Assembly: GCF_001314325.1 (NCBI RefSeq)
Contig: NZ_CP009431.1
Coordinates: 62,001-126,000 of the forward strand
DNA from: Sphingopyxis macrogoltabida
Lineage (GTDB): Bacteria > Pseudomonadota > Alphaproteobacteria > Sphingomonadales > Sphingomonadaceae
Direction of reading: 5' to 3'
Length of the DNA stretch: 64,000 nucleotides
A program made the position numbers and the translations under genes. Shown piece after piece: positions 43,301 to 49,832 of this stretch. Under the pieces are notes generated by a model. The model was given only the letters and a program-made list of their open reading frames with translations, ran no database searches and was not told where the DNA came from. Position 1 is the stretch's first letter. Each line of letters starts with the position of its first letter.

Positions 43301-43676
43301 CGCGCAAGCGGGCCCGACTGCCAGTAACCGCGACCACCTTCCAGCGCCCTTTGGGTTCGGGAAATGCTTCAACATAGAGGCGTGTAAGGGTTTCGCCGGC
43401 AATATCGCGCGCTATCTTGCGATTGCCTTTGGTCCCAGCGACCAGATTGGCGACAAGCAGTGCGGCGCTGGACTTACCGCCGCCATATGGTCCGGTCCAA
43501 GTGTAAGCGCCTTGGTGGCTGTCGCATTGGCTTTCAGCAAGTGTTGTCAGAGCCTTGGCTATGCTTGCTTGCAGGACATAGCCAACCAGCGGGGGCGTGC
43601 CATTGAGGTCAGCATCGAGACGTGCCGAACGCGCGAACCGGCGGTCGATTGTCACCATCGAAGCGAGCTTGGTCAT
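40368..43676 (-). CDS. Large P-loop ATPase of the Ssp-like operon (SspC candidate)
   Basis: The 1102-residue product has Walker A YTWTGPYGGGKSSAALLVAN (GPYGGGKS at 62-69), Walker B GTLLILDELGKLLEH (about 167-181) and a following sensor-like VVIGILHQSFEQYA (about 207-220). The remaining ~850 residues are helical and carry no motif I recognise. The position between DUF4007 and DndC-like genes, with 4-bp overlaps on both sides, supports a role as the ATPase of a DNA phosphorothioation complex. The N terminus reads like large defence ATPases that couple to DNA. Assignment as SspC is by context and nucleotide-binding motifs only. Confidence 0.7.
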   Translation of the reverse strand: MTKLASMVTIDRRFARSARLDADLNGTPPLVGYVLQASIAKALTTLAESQCDSHQGAYTWTGPYGGGKSSAALLVANLVAGTKGNRKIARDIAGETLTRLYVEAFPEPKGRWKVVAVTGSRARLRDAIVEAATLALDWSSAQAADYGASDDALIAALIAGGEAASSGTLLILDELGKLLEHEALEGGDVHLLQDLAERATRSKGRLVVIGILHQSFEQYAARAARDARQEWAKVQGRFQDIAFLSGADETVALLGRAITAEPPANAVERAELVAEAVAKRRPTEVGVLTKALTDTWPLNPVSALLLGPISRARFAQNERSVFGFLSSAEPSGFQEFLEHAEEVSGTYDPAMLWDYMAANFGMSLAAGNDGSRFSLAYEAIERASAKGQGLHVALTKSAAIIEFFRNGSGLALADDFLEAAVPGATPKAIKTAIRDLLDWAILIRQPRLGGYALFAGSDFDLDEAIGRAVAPVDSLQLEGIPQRVGFGFAAAKRHYFMTGALRTFEIALQVVTPEDNVDGLVERILARPQRGSGLMLLLLSDGTLPRQATDALTKATAKALNGSGRVIALGSASESFALRNAAAELMAVERVFREHPQLEGDRIARREIAARQSRCIDELHRKLEAALEGAKWYLSPSPGKSHCEPLAVIASMLADVGFAKAPILKSELLQRDKPSSSAMAALRDLAHAMVSGLELKQLGMKQYPAELGLYLTVLKPFGLHREIEPGRFDFSSPDDSLEGQSLQPAWEVLDQAGDEPLDIIYARWSAPPFGIKSGVMPALALAYMLANRDTVAVYIDGVYQTTIDDVVVDRLLQKPGSFRLRRIDRSIREMAFLSGLAKLLKVTESSASLPIAAAIFQRFEALPNFAKRTLRIDADAKSIRSVVMKADDPERLLFDDLPAALGDRLSPDVIHNAIIAAEASYPALLDELRVALGRALGIDHRDFGGIAERTKLIRGMTNDYNFDAFADRAAAIEQGTGDIESLVSVLLHRPARNWSDRDREEALTEIARYGRRFRELEALAVVRDRRTHSEALALVVGLDPLAPPLMRSFILTDQEKTAAAGMADKLVAALRADKRGSRLQLAALARAVATLAAETEDEAEAA

Positions 43677-44593
43677 GCTGCCGCCCTCAGGCTTGAACGG
43701 GGATAAGCGAGGCTAAGCGTGGTCATCGCATCAAACGTGCCCGTCCGCTGGATTTGGCGCAGGCCTGCCGTGTCTACCCATTTCCATGCGCCCTCGGTCA
43801 GGTCATCGAGGCGCATCAGGCGCGTAACCACGCTGTCTTCGTCGAGCTTGAACACACGACCCGGCGAGCCAGCCGCATAGCAAATCTGTTCTGCGGTCAG
43901 CGTGGTCGATCCCCCTGACCGCTCCCAATAATCGCCAAGCGCATAGGCGAAGATTGCGTCGTGCAGGCTAGGTTTAGGGCCACGCACAAACTCATACCAA
44001 CCGCCGAGACGCGCTTCGCGAATGATCGCGAGTTCAGCCAGCAGCGGTTCAGCCGCATCTTCATTGAGGCTGTCGCCGCGCCGGACATAGCTACGCAGGA
44101 AAACTTCGATGTCACGTTTAAGGGTTCCGCGCGTCGCGCGCCAACCATTGTCCTCGACAAGCGCGAACAATTCTTCGACGAGCATGGCGGGATCGAACTC
44201 AATCGCACTGAGGTGATTAAAGGCATAATAAGCCGTCGTTGTCATGTCGGGCGTTGAGGCTACACGCCAATGCGCTAGCCAAATCGTTGCGGCTTGTTCG
44301 AGATACGGGTCGAGGCCATCATCGGCGAGGATGGCGCGGCCGAGCGGGGTGGGGGTGATAACCCGATCCACCTCATTGAAGAAGCCAGTTGCCAGTGCCC
44401 AGTATCGCATTGAGGCTGCCATATTGCGGCCGACGCCGAAGCGTGCGATGGCTTCTTGTTCTTGGAATGTTCTCGCATCGGCCTGATCGCCCACTGCGTC
44501 GAATGCCTTTTTCAGCCAAAGAAGGCGGAGCGGGAAAGTCTCATGGCCCGCAAACTGCCCTTTCGAATCAAATGTTACCGTTCCTCGTCTCAT
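43673..44593 (-). CDS. DUF4007 family protein (SspB candidate)
   Basis: The 306-residue product opens with the DUF4007 signature GQFAGHETFPLRLLWLKKAF, followed by IARFGVGRNMAASMRYWALA and, later, SLNEDAAEPLLAELAIIREA. To my knowledge DUF4007 proteins occur in DNA phosphorothioation operons, where SspB acts as a DNA nickase that starts single-strand modification. The length matches the family (about 290-310). It overlaps the ATPase gene by 4 bp and lies 9 bp after the cysteine desulfurase stop. No nuclease motif can be stated with confidence from the sequence alone. Confidence 0.8.
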   Translation of the reverse strand: MRRGTVTFDSKGQFAGHETFPLRLLWLKKAFDAVGDQADARTFQEQEAIARFGVGRNMAASMRYWALATGFFNEVDRVITPTPLGRAILADDGLDPYLEQAATIWLAHWRVASTPDMTTTAYYAFNHLSAIEFDPAMLVEELFALVEDNGWRATRGTLKRDIEVFLRSYVRRGDSLNEDAAEPLLAELAIIREARLGGWYEFVRGPKPSLHDAIFAYALGDYWERSGGSTTLTAEQICYAAGSPGRVFKLDEDSVVTRLMRLDDLTEGAWKWVDTAGLRQIQRTGTFDAMTTLSLAYPRSSLRAAA

Positions 44594-44602
44594 ATGTGAA
44601 CG

Positions 44603-45772
44603 CTACTGGCGAACCTCTCCAGCAGCAAGCCGAGATTGGTCAGCAGCGGCTACAATTCGGTCAGCAGCGGCCTCTACCTCATCGACATCTTGATAGCGAT
44701 GGCAGAAAATGCGGATGACGTGGCGTGCGTCATCTTCGGAAATTCCAATAGCTTCAAGGACATGCGACTGTTTGATTTGACCGGATGTACACGCCGATCC
44801 GGTGGAAAGCGAAACATCACGGGCAACCGTGACACACAATTGATCGGCATCGACGTCGGCAAGCTGGAGTGCAGCGCTACCCGGAACTACTGCGGCATCT
44901 CCGGTTATCCGGCTGAAACGCAATTGCCGCGATGCGAGCCTCTCAAGCAGCTTGCATATAAGCAGCCGCCCATGGCAATCATCACCCTCAAGGCGTGAAC
45001 GCGCAACCTTAGCGGCGGCCCCGAAGCCCGCGATCAACGCCACCGGCTCAGTACCGGGACGAACCGCATATTGCTGACCACCGCCATGCACCAACGGCAT
45101 GGGCTTAGGTGCATGGGCCCCGACATAGAGCGCACCGACGCCCATCGGGCCATAGCATTTGTGCGCCGACAGGCTTAGATAATCGACATCGAGGTCAAGC
45201 ACGTCGATTGCTATCTTCCCCGCCGCCTGCGCGGCGTCACTGTGCATCAACCCGCCCACTGCATGTACCAATGCAGCAGCTTCGGCGACCGGTTGGATGA
45301 CCCCGGTCTCATTGTTGACCAGCATCACTGACGCGATCAGCACATCATCACCGAGCAAGTCTTCGAAAGCTGCGAGATCGAGGCGGCCTTCTCTGTCGAC
45401 CGGAGCGATGCTGACCGAAAATCCTTGTTTCTCGAGCATGCGCGCCGGCTCCAGCACGGCCTTATGTTCCACCGCTGAAACGACAATCCGTTTCCGATCA
45501 AATTCACCCTTCACAGCACTTTGTGCCACACCCAGCAGCGCAAGATTATTGGCTTCGGTCGCTCCGGAGGTGAAAATGATCTCCCCAGGCGCCGCGCCGA
45601 TGAGGGCTGCCACTTCCGCACGACCATCGGCGATGATGCCCGCGGCGCGTTCACCGGCCGCGTTGGGGGAACCGGCATTGCCAGGATGGTCCCAGACCGA
45701 AAGGATGGCACTGCGAGCTTCCGGGGAGAGCGGCAAGGTGGCAAAGCCATCGAGATAAATTGGCGCCCCCAT
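44603..45772 (-). CDS. Cysteine desulfurase (IscS/DndA/SspA-like)
   Basis: The 389-residue product is a class V PLP enzyme: GATEANNLAL (70-79), His103 in SAVEHKAV, Asp179 in MHSDAAQAAGK, PLP lysine 205 in LSLSAHKCYGP, and catalytic Cys328 in STGSACTSG. The mobile cysteine loop is present, so sulfur can be taken from L-cysteine as a persulfide. As first gene of a four-gene operon with a DndC-like partner it fits DndA/SspA rather than housekeeping IscS. The ATG at 45772 is preferred to the GTG at 45784. Its promoter region contains a perfect inverted repeat. Confidence 0.88.
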   Translation of the reverse strand: MGAPIYLDGFATLPLSPEARSAILSVWDHPGNAGSPNAAGERAAGIIADGRAEVAALIGAAPGEIIFTSGATEANNLALLGVAQSAVKGEFDRKRIVVSAVEHKAVLEPARMLEKQGFSVSIAPVDREGRLDLAAFEDLLGDDVLIASVMLVNNETGVIQPVAEAAALVHAVGGLMHSDAAQAAGKIAIDVLDLDVDYLSLSAHKCYGPMGVGALYVGAHAPKPMPLVHGGGQQYAVRPGTEPVALIAGFGAAAKVARSRLEGDDCHGRLLICKLLERLASRQLRFSRITGDAAVVPGSAALQLADVDADQLCVTVARDVSLSTGSACTSGQIKQSHVLEAIGISEDDARHVIRIFCHRYQDVDEVEAAADRIVAAADQSRLAAGEVRQ

Positions 45773-45788
45773 GTTCACGCACACTTGC

Positions 45789-45809
45789 GCATAGCGCGAC
45801 GTGCTATGC
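45789..45809. promoter_or_regulatory. Inverted repeat in the divergent promoter region
   Basis: GCATAGC (45789-45795) and GCTATGC (45803-45809) are perfect 7-bp inverted arms with a 7-bp spacer, centred in the 66 bp between the divergent cysteine-desulfurase and membrane-protein genes. The right arm overlaps a TATGCT sequence that could be a -10 element for the rightward gene. A dimeric repressor site controlling both arms is a reasonable reading; no regulator gene is adjacent. Confidence 0.55.
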
Positions 45810-45838
45810 TAAATAGTTGGGAGAGGAGTGTACGATTC

Positions 45839-46264
45839 ATGAGTGACGATGTAGCCGCTGAGACGCGCGATCAGAAGGTGATTTATGAGCAGCGCTGCCA
45901 GGACTTTCGTTCGCTCAATGGATTTCTGTGGCAATCACCGCTTATCATCATGTCGCTGACCGGCGGATTGTGGTTTGCGGTCGCTAGCTTTGCCCTCAGC
46001 ACATCAGCGCGATCTATGCTGCTGGTTTTCGCGTGCCTCGCTAACTTGCTGATGATAGGGGCGTTGGTGCGTTTGCGATGGGTCATGCAGCAGGTTCTCG
46101 AGGATATTCGGGACTATGATGGGAAGCGCCGCACGAAGGGCGATTACACCATTGTGAGGATTTTTTCCGCGATGCTGTTCTTCACGGCGATCGGCTCTGG
46201 CATCGCCGCGTGCAATCCCGCCGCATATTTCACCAAGGCACTCACGACCGAGGTGGGAAAATGA
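45839..46264 (+). CDS. Small membrane protein, three predicted helices
   Basis: The 141-residue product has a soluble N terminus (SDDVAAETRDQKVIYEQRCQ), two close helices (LIIMSLTGGLWFAVASFAL about 39-57 and SMLLVFACLANLLMIGALV about 62-80), a basic cytoplasmic loop (YDGKRRTKGDY), and a third helix (IFSAMLFFTAIGSGIAA about 109-125). GGGAGAGGAG precedes the ATG. I do not recognise a family. It overlaps the methyltransferase start by 4 bp and is divergent from the Ssp-like operon. Small membrane proteins in defence loci often act as membrane-disrupting effectors or anchors, but that is inference. Confidence 0.75.
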   Translation: MSDDVAAETRDQKVIYEQRCQDFRSLNGFLWQSPLIIMSLTGGLWFAVASFALSTSARSMLLVFACLANLLMIGALVRLRWVMQQVLEDIRDYDGKRRTKGDYTIVRIFSAMLFFTAIGSGIAACNPAAYFTKALTTEVGK

Positions 46265-46869
46265 TGGCTGTATCCGAACGGAGCGAAGCCGTTGATTACT
46301 ATAATCGCGACGCAGCAGGTTTTGCCGCACGCTATGACAGTGTGAGTTTCGAGGCGGTCCATCCGTTGCTGGCCCGCTACTTGCCAGTGGGTGGGGCGGC
46401 GCTCGATATTGGCGCGGGCAGCGGCCGAGACGCGCGCGCGCTGGCGGCCCATGGCCTCGACGTCACCGCGGTAGAGCCATCAGTCGGCCTTCGTTCGATC
46501 GGAGTGGCGAGCGCCTCTGGCATTCGCTGGATCGATGACCGGCTGCCCGACTTGGCGCGGATCACCGATTTTGGCCGCTTCGATCTTATCCTCTGTTCGG
46601 CTGTGCTGATGTTGGTCCCGCCGACTGACTTGACTAAGAGCTTCATGACCATGGCGGCGTTACTGGCGCCGAGCGGGCGCATCGCGATTAATGTCCGCCA
46701 GCCAATGTCGGGTGAGCCCGCCGACATTTTCTTTGCACATTCGGACGACGAAATTCTTACGGCCGTTGCTACTGCCGGGTTGGTCTGCCTCGACCGTGCC
46801 GAAGCTGGGGATGCCTTGGGGCGGGAGCCTTATCGATGGCGCAGCTTTATTTTCGAGCGCAGGCGGTGA
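46261..46869 (+). CDS. Class I SAM-dependent methyltransferase
   Basis: The 202-residue product has motif I AALDIGAGSGRDARALA (about 46-62), the acidic ribose-binding VTAVEPS, and the post-motif region FDLILCSAVLMLVPPTD. It resembles small-molecule methyltransferases (TehB/UbiE-like) rather than DNA methylases: no (N/D)PPY or IRE/PCQ motif is present. The ATG overlaps the TGA of the membrane-protein gene, so they are translationally coupled. The substrate is unknown. Linkage to a sulfur-modification operon raises the possibility of modifying a nucleotide or the companion protein. Confidence 0.82.
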   Translation: MMAVSERSEAVDYYNRDAAGFAARYDSVSFEAVHPLLARYLPVGGAALDIGAGSGRDARALAAHGLDVTAVEPSVGLRSIGVASASGIRWIDDRLPDLARITDFGRFDLILCSAVLMLVPPTDLTKSFMTMAALLAPSGRIAINVRQPMSGEPADIFFAHSDDEILTAVATAGLVCLDRAEAGDALGREPYRWRSFIFERRR

Positions 46870-47042
46870 CCGCTATGGTCGCTGAATGGATGAGGTATTC
46901 ATTGAGCGGCTCTAGCGATCCCTCAACGACCAACGTGCCTATCTCCATGCCTTCGAAACCGGATCTGAGCTGGCAGGGCTTTATTTGAACTAGGGGGTAA
47001 AAGCACGAAGCAGCTTGCCCCCACTTCGTGACGGACGCTGGC

Positions 47043-47426
47043 TCAGCGCCAGCGCACAACTGTGCCGGTGCGCAACATTGCAGCGCCGAGATCGCGGCCA
47101 TCGCTCAACCTGCAAGACGCAACGACCCGACCGTAACTTTGATGCGAAGCCCGGCAGCGCATTGGCGGTGCAGAAACCTTTACGTGCCCAGTAGAAAGCC
47201 TCCCCTTGGCTCCGCCCAGAAGAGCTACCAGCGCATCACGAGCCTCGACCCCTGAAGACCGCGGGCAAGGGTGGCCTGCCCGGCAACTGCCGTCCAATTC
47301 GCGCGCAGCAATGCTGCCCAGTCGGATCTTCGGCCCTTCCGCGCACCAGATCGGGCCATCTCCATCCCAGACCGCAACCGGCGTGCAGATGAACGCGGCA
47401 CTCGCGACCAGCGTCAGTAAACTCAT
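47043..47426 (-). CDS. Exported thermonuclease-like (SNase) protein
   Basis: The 127-residue product starts MSLLTLVASAAFICTPVAVW. The mature part reads DGDGPIWCAEGPKIRLGSIA, then ARELDGSCRAGHPC, which follows the SNase pattern (VxDGDT, then RLxGIxAPE), and ends with GRDLGAAMLRTGTVVRW (usual xLVxxGxA helix). Four cysteines suggest an exported, disulfide-bonded form common in Sphingomonadales. The start at 47426 follows GAAGGTG; a longer frame to 47459 is less likely. Whether the active-site Arg/Glu set is complete is unclear. Confidence 0.75.
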   Translation of the reverse strand: MSLLTLVASAAFICTPVAVWDGDGPIWCAEGPKIRLGSIAARELDGSCRAGHPCPRSSGVEARDALVALLGGAKGRLSTGHVKVSAPPMRCRASHQSYGRVVASCRLSDGRDLGAAMLRTGTVVRWR

Positions 47427-47726
47427 TGTGCACACCTTCCCCTCGACTACTAGCACCACACTTTGCCTTGTTGGCTAAGCCCATATGCAGAGGCCACACC
47501 GGATAATCACAAGTAACCCCGGAATATGCTGGCACAAAAAATTCCAAGAATGTTTTTCAAGGCTCCACCGCGCTCTTTCTCAGAGCGATCATTGGCATAT
47601 GGCTAGCAACCGCACGGCCTGAGAAGGCCCTCACTTTCGATGCTCGTGCGACCATTGGCCCTTGTCCTTCTGCAGACGCGGAATCTGATGAATTCGATAT
47701 TGTGCTTGAGGTGCGCCAATTGTCCG
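47427..47726. other. 300-bp stretch without a supported gene
   Basis: Lies between two minus-strand genes that are both read leftward. It probably contains the promoter of the nuclease-like gene near its left end. Short frames on both strands have poor composition. I see no repeat or hairpin of note. Confidence 0.4.
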
Positions 47727-48029
47727 TCAATGCCGCCAAGCCACCGTGACGATCAAATTCTCGCCCGCAACGACGAGATAGACATTCCGGAACCGCTCAT
47801 GCCCCGCGATCGCGGGCCCCATGTAGTGGGCGTACCTCTTCCACGTGGCTTTGGTGAAGCTGTATGATCTGCATTCACCTCCGAGAAACCGCTCCTCGCC
47901 AAAGTCGATTAGAGCATCGATGATGAACTGCGGAACACAGCGATCAGCCTGTCGTCGTTGGCCGTGCCGGGTCGGCTGAGCTGCGCCGCGACCGGACAAG
48001 GTGCCGACGCCAAATGGGTTCTTGTTCAT
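47727..48029 (-). CDS. Small hypothetical protein downstream of an XRE regulator
   Basis: The 100-residue product has a disordered N terminus and a folded C-terminal part (QFIIDALIDFGEERFLGGEC, then SFTKATWKRYAHYMGPAIAG, then VYLVVAGENLIVTVAWRH). The beta-strand ending VxxVxVAWRH is like small RelE/HigB-type or DUF4258-type toxins, but the match is weak. It starts 10 bp after the stop of the XRE gene and would share its transcript, so a toxin-antitoxin-like pair is possible. Confidence 0.6.
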   Translation of the reverse strand: MNKNPFGVGTLSGRGAAQPTRHGQRRQADRCVPQFIIDALIDFGEERFLGGECRSYSFTKATWKRYAHYMGPAIAGHERFRNVYLVVAGENLIVTVAWRH

Positions 48030-48039
48030 GATGCGGCCC

Positions 48040-48972
48040 CTACCCGGTTACATCGATAAGGAGATCGCCAAGGAGCTCTTGGAGCTTCTCGTCGTGCTGT
48101 GCTTTTTGCTGACGCATCCAGGCCAGTCGCGCCTCTTCTGCACCTGGGACCCGCAGGCTTTTCGGAAGCCTCGCGAGAGGAATGGCACCTGTCAGGATCG
48201 CTCTGGCCAGTTCCTCGTCGCCTTGCGCGACGACCAACGCTTCCTGACCCCCTATGTCGTAGGTGGGGCTTCGCCAAATCGGCCAAACATCGATTGAGGG
48301 TGCTTCGTCGCCATCGCGCTGCACCGCTTGAATGCGCCGCTTGAGATGGCCGACGAAGGGGTTGTCACATTCTTCGTCGTAATCCAGCGGGACGAAGGCA
48401 TCCTCGATGCTATCACTCTCGAGCACATGGGAGGCGCGAAGATCCCGATTTCTGATCGAGGTTTCCTCAAGGACCTCGACCTCTTCCGCCTGCCAGTCAT
48501 GCAGAAACCTGCCGCCCAAGTGCGAAAAGTGACGATCCATTCCGGCTACCGCATCGCGCCGGGCGCTGAGTTCAGTCAGCCGTTCGTTGCGCTCGAAAAG
48601 GCTTTCGCGCGCAACGAGATCAAAGAGCAGTGGTGCCAGTTCGAGGATGGTTTCGCGGGTCTCATTGTAGCGCATGGCCACGAGCTCCAGCGCATTCTGC
48701 GCAGCGGTTGAGATGCTGAGGTCTAGGGGCGCGCGATCGTTGAACAGGCTGCGAGCCTGATCAGGCTCGGGAGGTTTGAAAAGGTCCGCAGGCTGGCATT
48801 TCAGGGTGCTCGCCAGCCTCTTGACTGTTTCTGTTCGCGTGGCGCCTGCTTTCCCGTTTTCAATTCGGGTGATGGTCGCGCGGCCAACGTGAGCCGCATC
48901 GGCCAACGCTTCGGCCGTCAGTCCAGCTTCCTTACGAAGAAAGATCAATTTTTCCGGGTTGATAGTGCTCAT
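48040..48972 (-). CDS. XRE-family HTH regulator with a C-terminal unknown domain
   Basis: The 310-residue product has an N-terminal XRE helix-turn-helix (EKLIFLRKEAGLTAEALADA, then VGRATITRIENGKAGA, about residues 7-45), an acidic helical middle, and a C-terminal region (GQEALVVAQGDEELARAILT, then EARLAWMRQQKAQHDEKLQE). AGGAGG precedes the ATG at 48972. It may repress its own operon with the small gene downstream. No metallopeptidase HExxH motif is present, so it is not the ImmA-fused type. Confidence 0.75.
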   Translation of the reverse strand: MSTINPEKLIFLRKEAGLTAEALADAAHVGRATITRIENGKAGATRTETVKRLASTLKCQPADLFKPPEPDQARSLFNDRAPLDLSISTAAQNALELVAMRYNETRETILELAPLLFDLVARESLFERNERLTELSARRDAVAGMDRHFSHLGGRFLHDWQAEEVEVLEETSIRNRDLRASHVLESDSIEDAFVPLDYDEECDNPFVGHLKRRIQAVQRDGDEAPSIDVWPIWRSPTYDIGGQEALVVAQGDEELARAILTGAIPLARLPKSLRVPGAEEARLAWMRQQKAQHDEKLQELLGDLLIDVTG

Positions 48973-49191
48973 AACGTCCTCCTGCCCCAATAATGAGCCA
49001 TTTCGACGCCATAACAACAATCATTTACGCCTCATTTTCGCCGCAAGCAAGGCCGCCTACCCTCAGTCTGCGCGCCGATGGATCACGCATTGAGCCAAAA
49101 GATCGGATTTTTGATCTGTTCGGGGCTCATACGCCCTCCACAATTGATCCGATGGCTCATCGGGCCTCAGCCGGCCACATCGTAGAGAACT

Positions 49192-49401
49192 TCACCGCCA
49201 GAAGCCGTCGCGCCTTTGGCCGTGCCGGTTGTCGTAATCCTCGCGCTGGCCGTAGGCGCTCTTCCGGATTCCCACCTCGACCCGCTGGCCACCGACGTTG
49301 CGGATGTGCAGATCGCGCAGATCGACCTTGTTGCGCTGCGCCCAGTCCTTTGCCTCGCGCTCGCTCCCGAAGGTCCCTGCGTCTTCGTAGTCAAATGCCA
49401 T
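49192..49401 (-). CDS. Small hypothetical protein at the end of the tra operon
   Basis: The 69-residue product starts MAFDYEDAGTFGSEREAKDW and has a compact strand-helix pattern (LRDLHIRNVGGQRVEVGI) with a charged tail. AAGGAGAAAAG precedes the ATG, which overlaps the stop of the upstream membrane-protein gene by 11 bp. I do not recognise a family. Its place in the operon suggests an accessory role in transfer. Confidence 0.65.
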   Translation of the reverse strand: MAFDYEDAGTFGSEREAKDWAQRNKVDLRDLHIRNVGGQRVEVGIRKSAYGQREDYDNRHGQRRDGFWR

Positions 49402-49822
49402 GTCTTTTCTCCTTCCTGATGATGATGTTGGCGGCCCGTTTCAGGGGCGTTTCGCGACCCTTGTGCAGCGGGAGAAAGGCATCGGCGCACTGTTCCCTGA
49501 GAAGAGCCACCCGCTTCGCGAGCAGCCTCACAAAGGTGGCCGCGATCGTGCCCACCAGAACTGCGACAAGGATCATCAGACCTATCGCCACCAACTCGGC
49601 GGCCATTTTCTGGTTATCGAGGGCGGCTCGCAGATCAGCGCATCCCTGAACCCCGTGCGTATTGAGGTCGCAGACCACAAAGCTGTCCCCGCCAGCGGCA
49701 CGCGCAATCTCCGAGAGTCCTGCCTCGTTCACCAGATTGGTCAGGGTCAGCTGCTGCGTAAGGTGAATCTCGAAAGTGTCTGAAGGCGGTTCGCCCGCTG
49801 TGGCATGGCCCATCTGTGTCAC
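49391..49822 (-). CDS. Hypothetical transfer-region membrane protein
   Basis: The 143-residue product has a polar N terminus (TFEIHLTQQLTLTNLVNEAG), a segment with two cysteines (VVCDLNTHGVQGC), one clear helix (LVAIGLMILVAVLVGTIAAT about 77-96) and a basic C-terminal tail. It starts with GTG 10 bp after the TraI stop, after AGGAAG. Its predicted topology is N-out or N-in single-pass; no family recognised. Confidence 0.65.
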   Translation of the reverse strand: MTQMGHATAGEPPSDTFEIHLTQQLTLTNLVNEAGLSEIARAAGGDSFVVCDLNTHGVQGCADLRAALDNQKMAAELVAIGLMILVAVLVGTIAATFVRLLAKRVALLREQCADAFLPLHKGRETPLKRAANIIIRKEKRHGI

Positions 49823-49832
49823 GATCTTCCTC

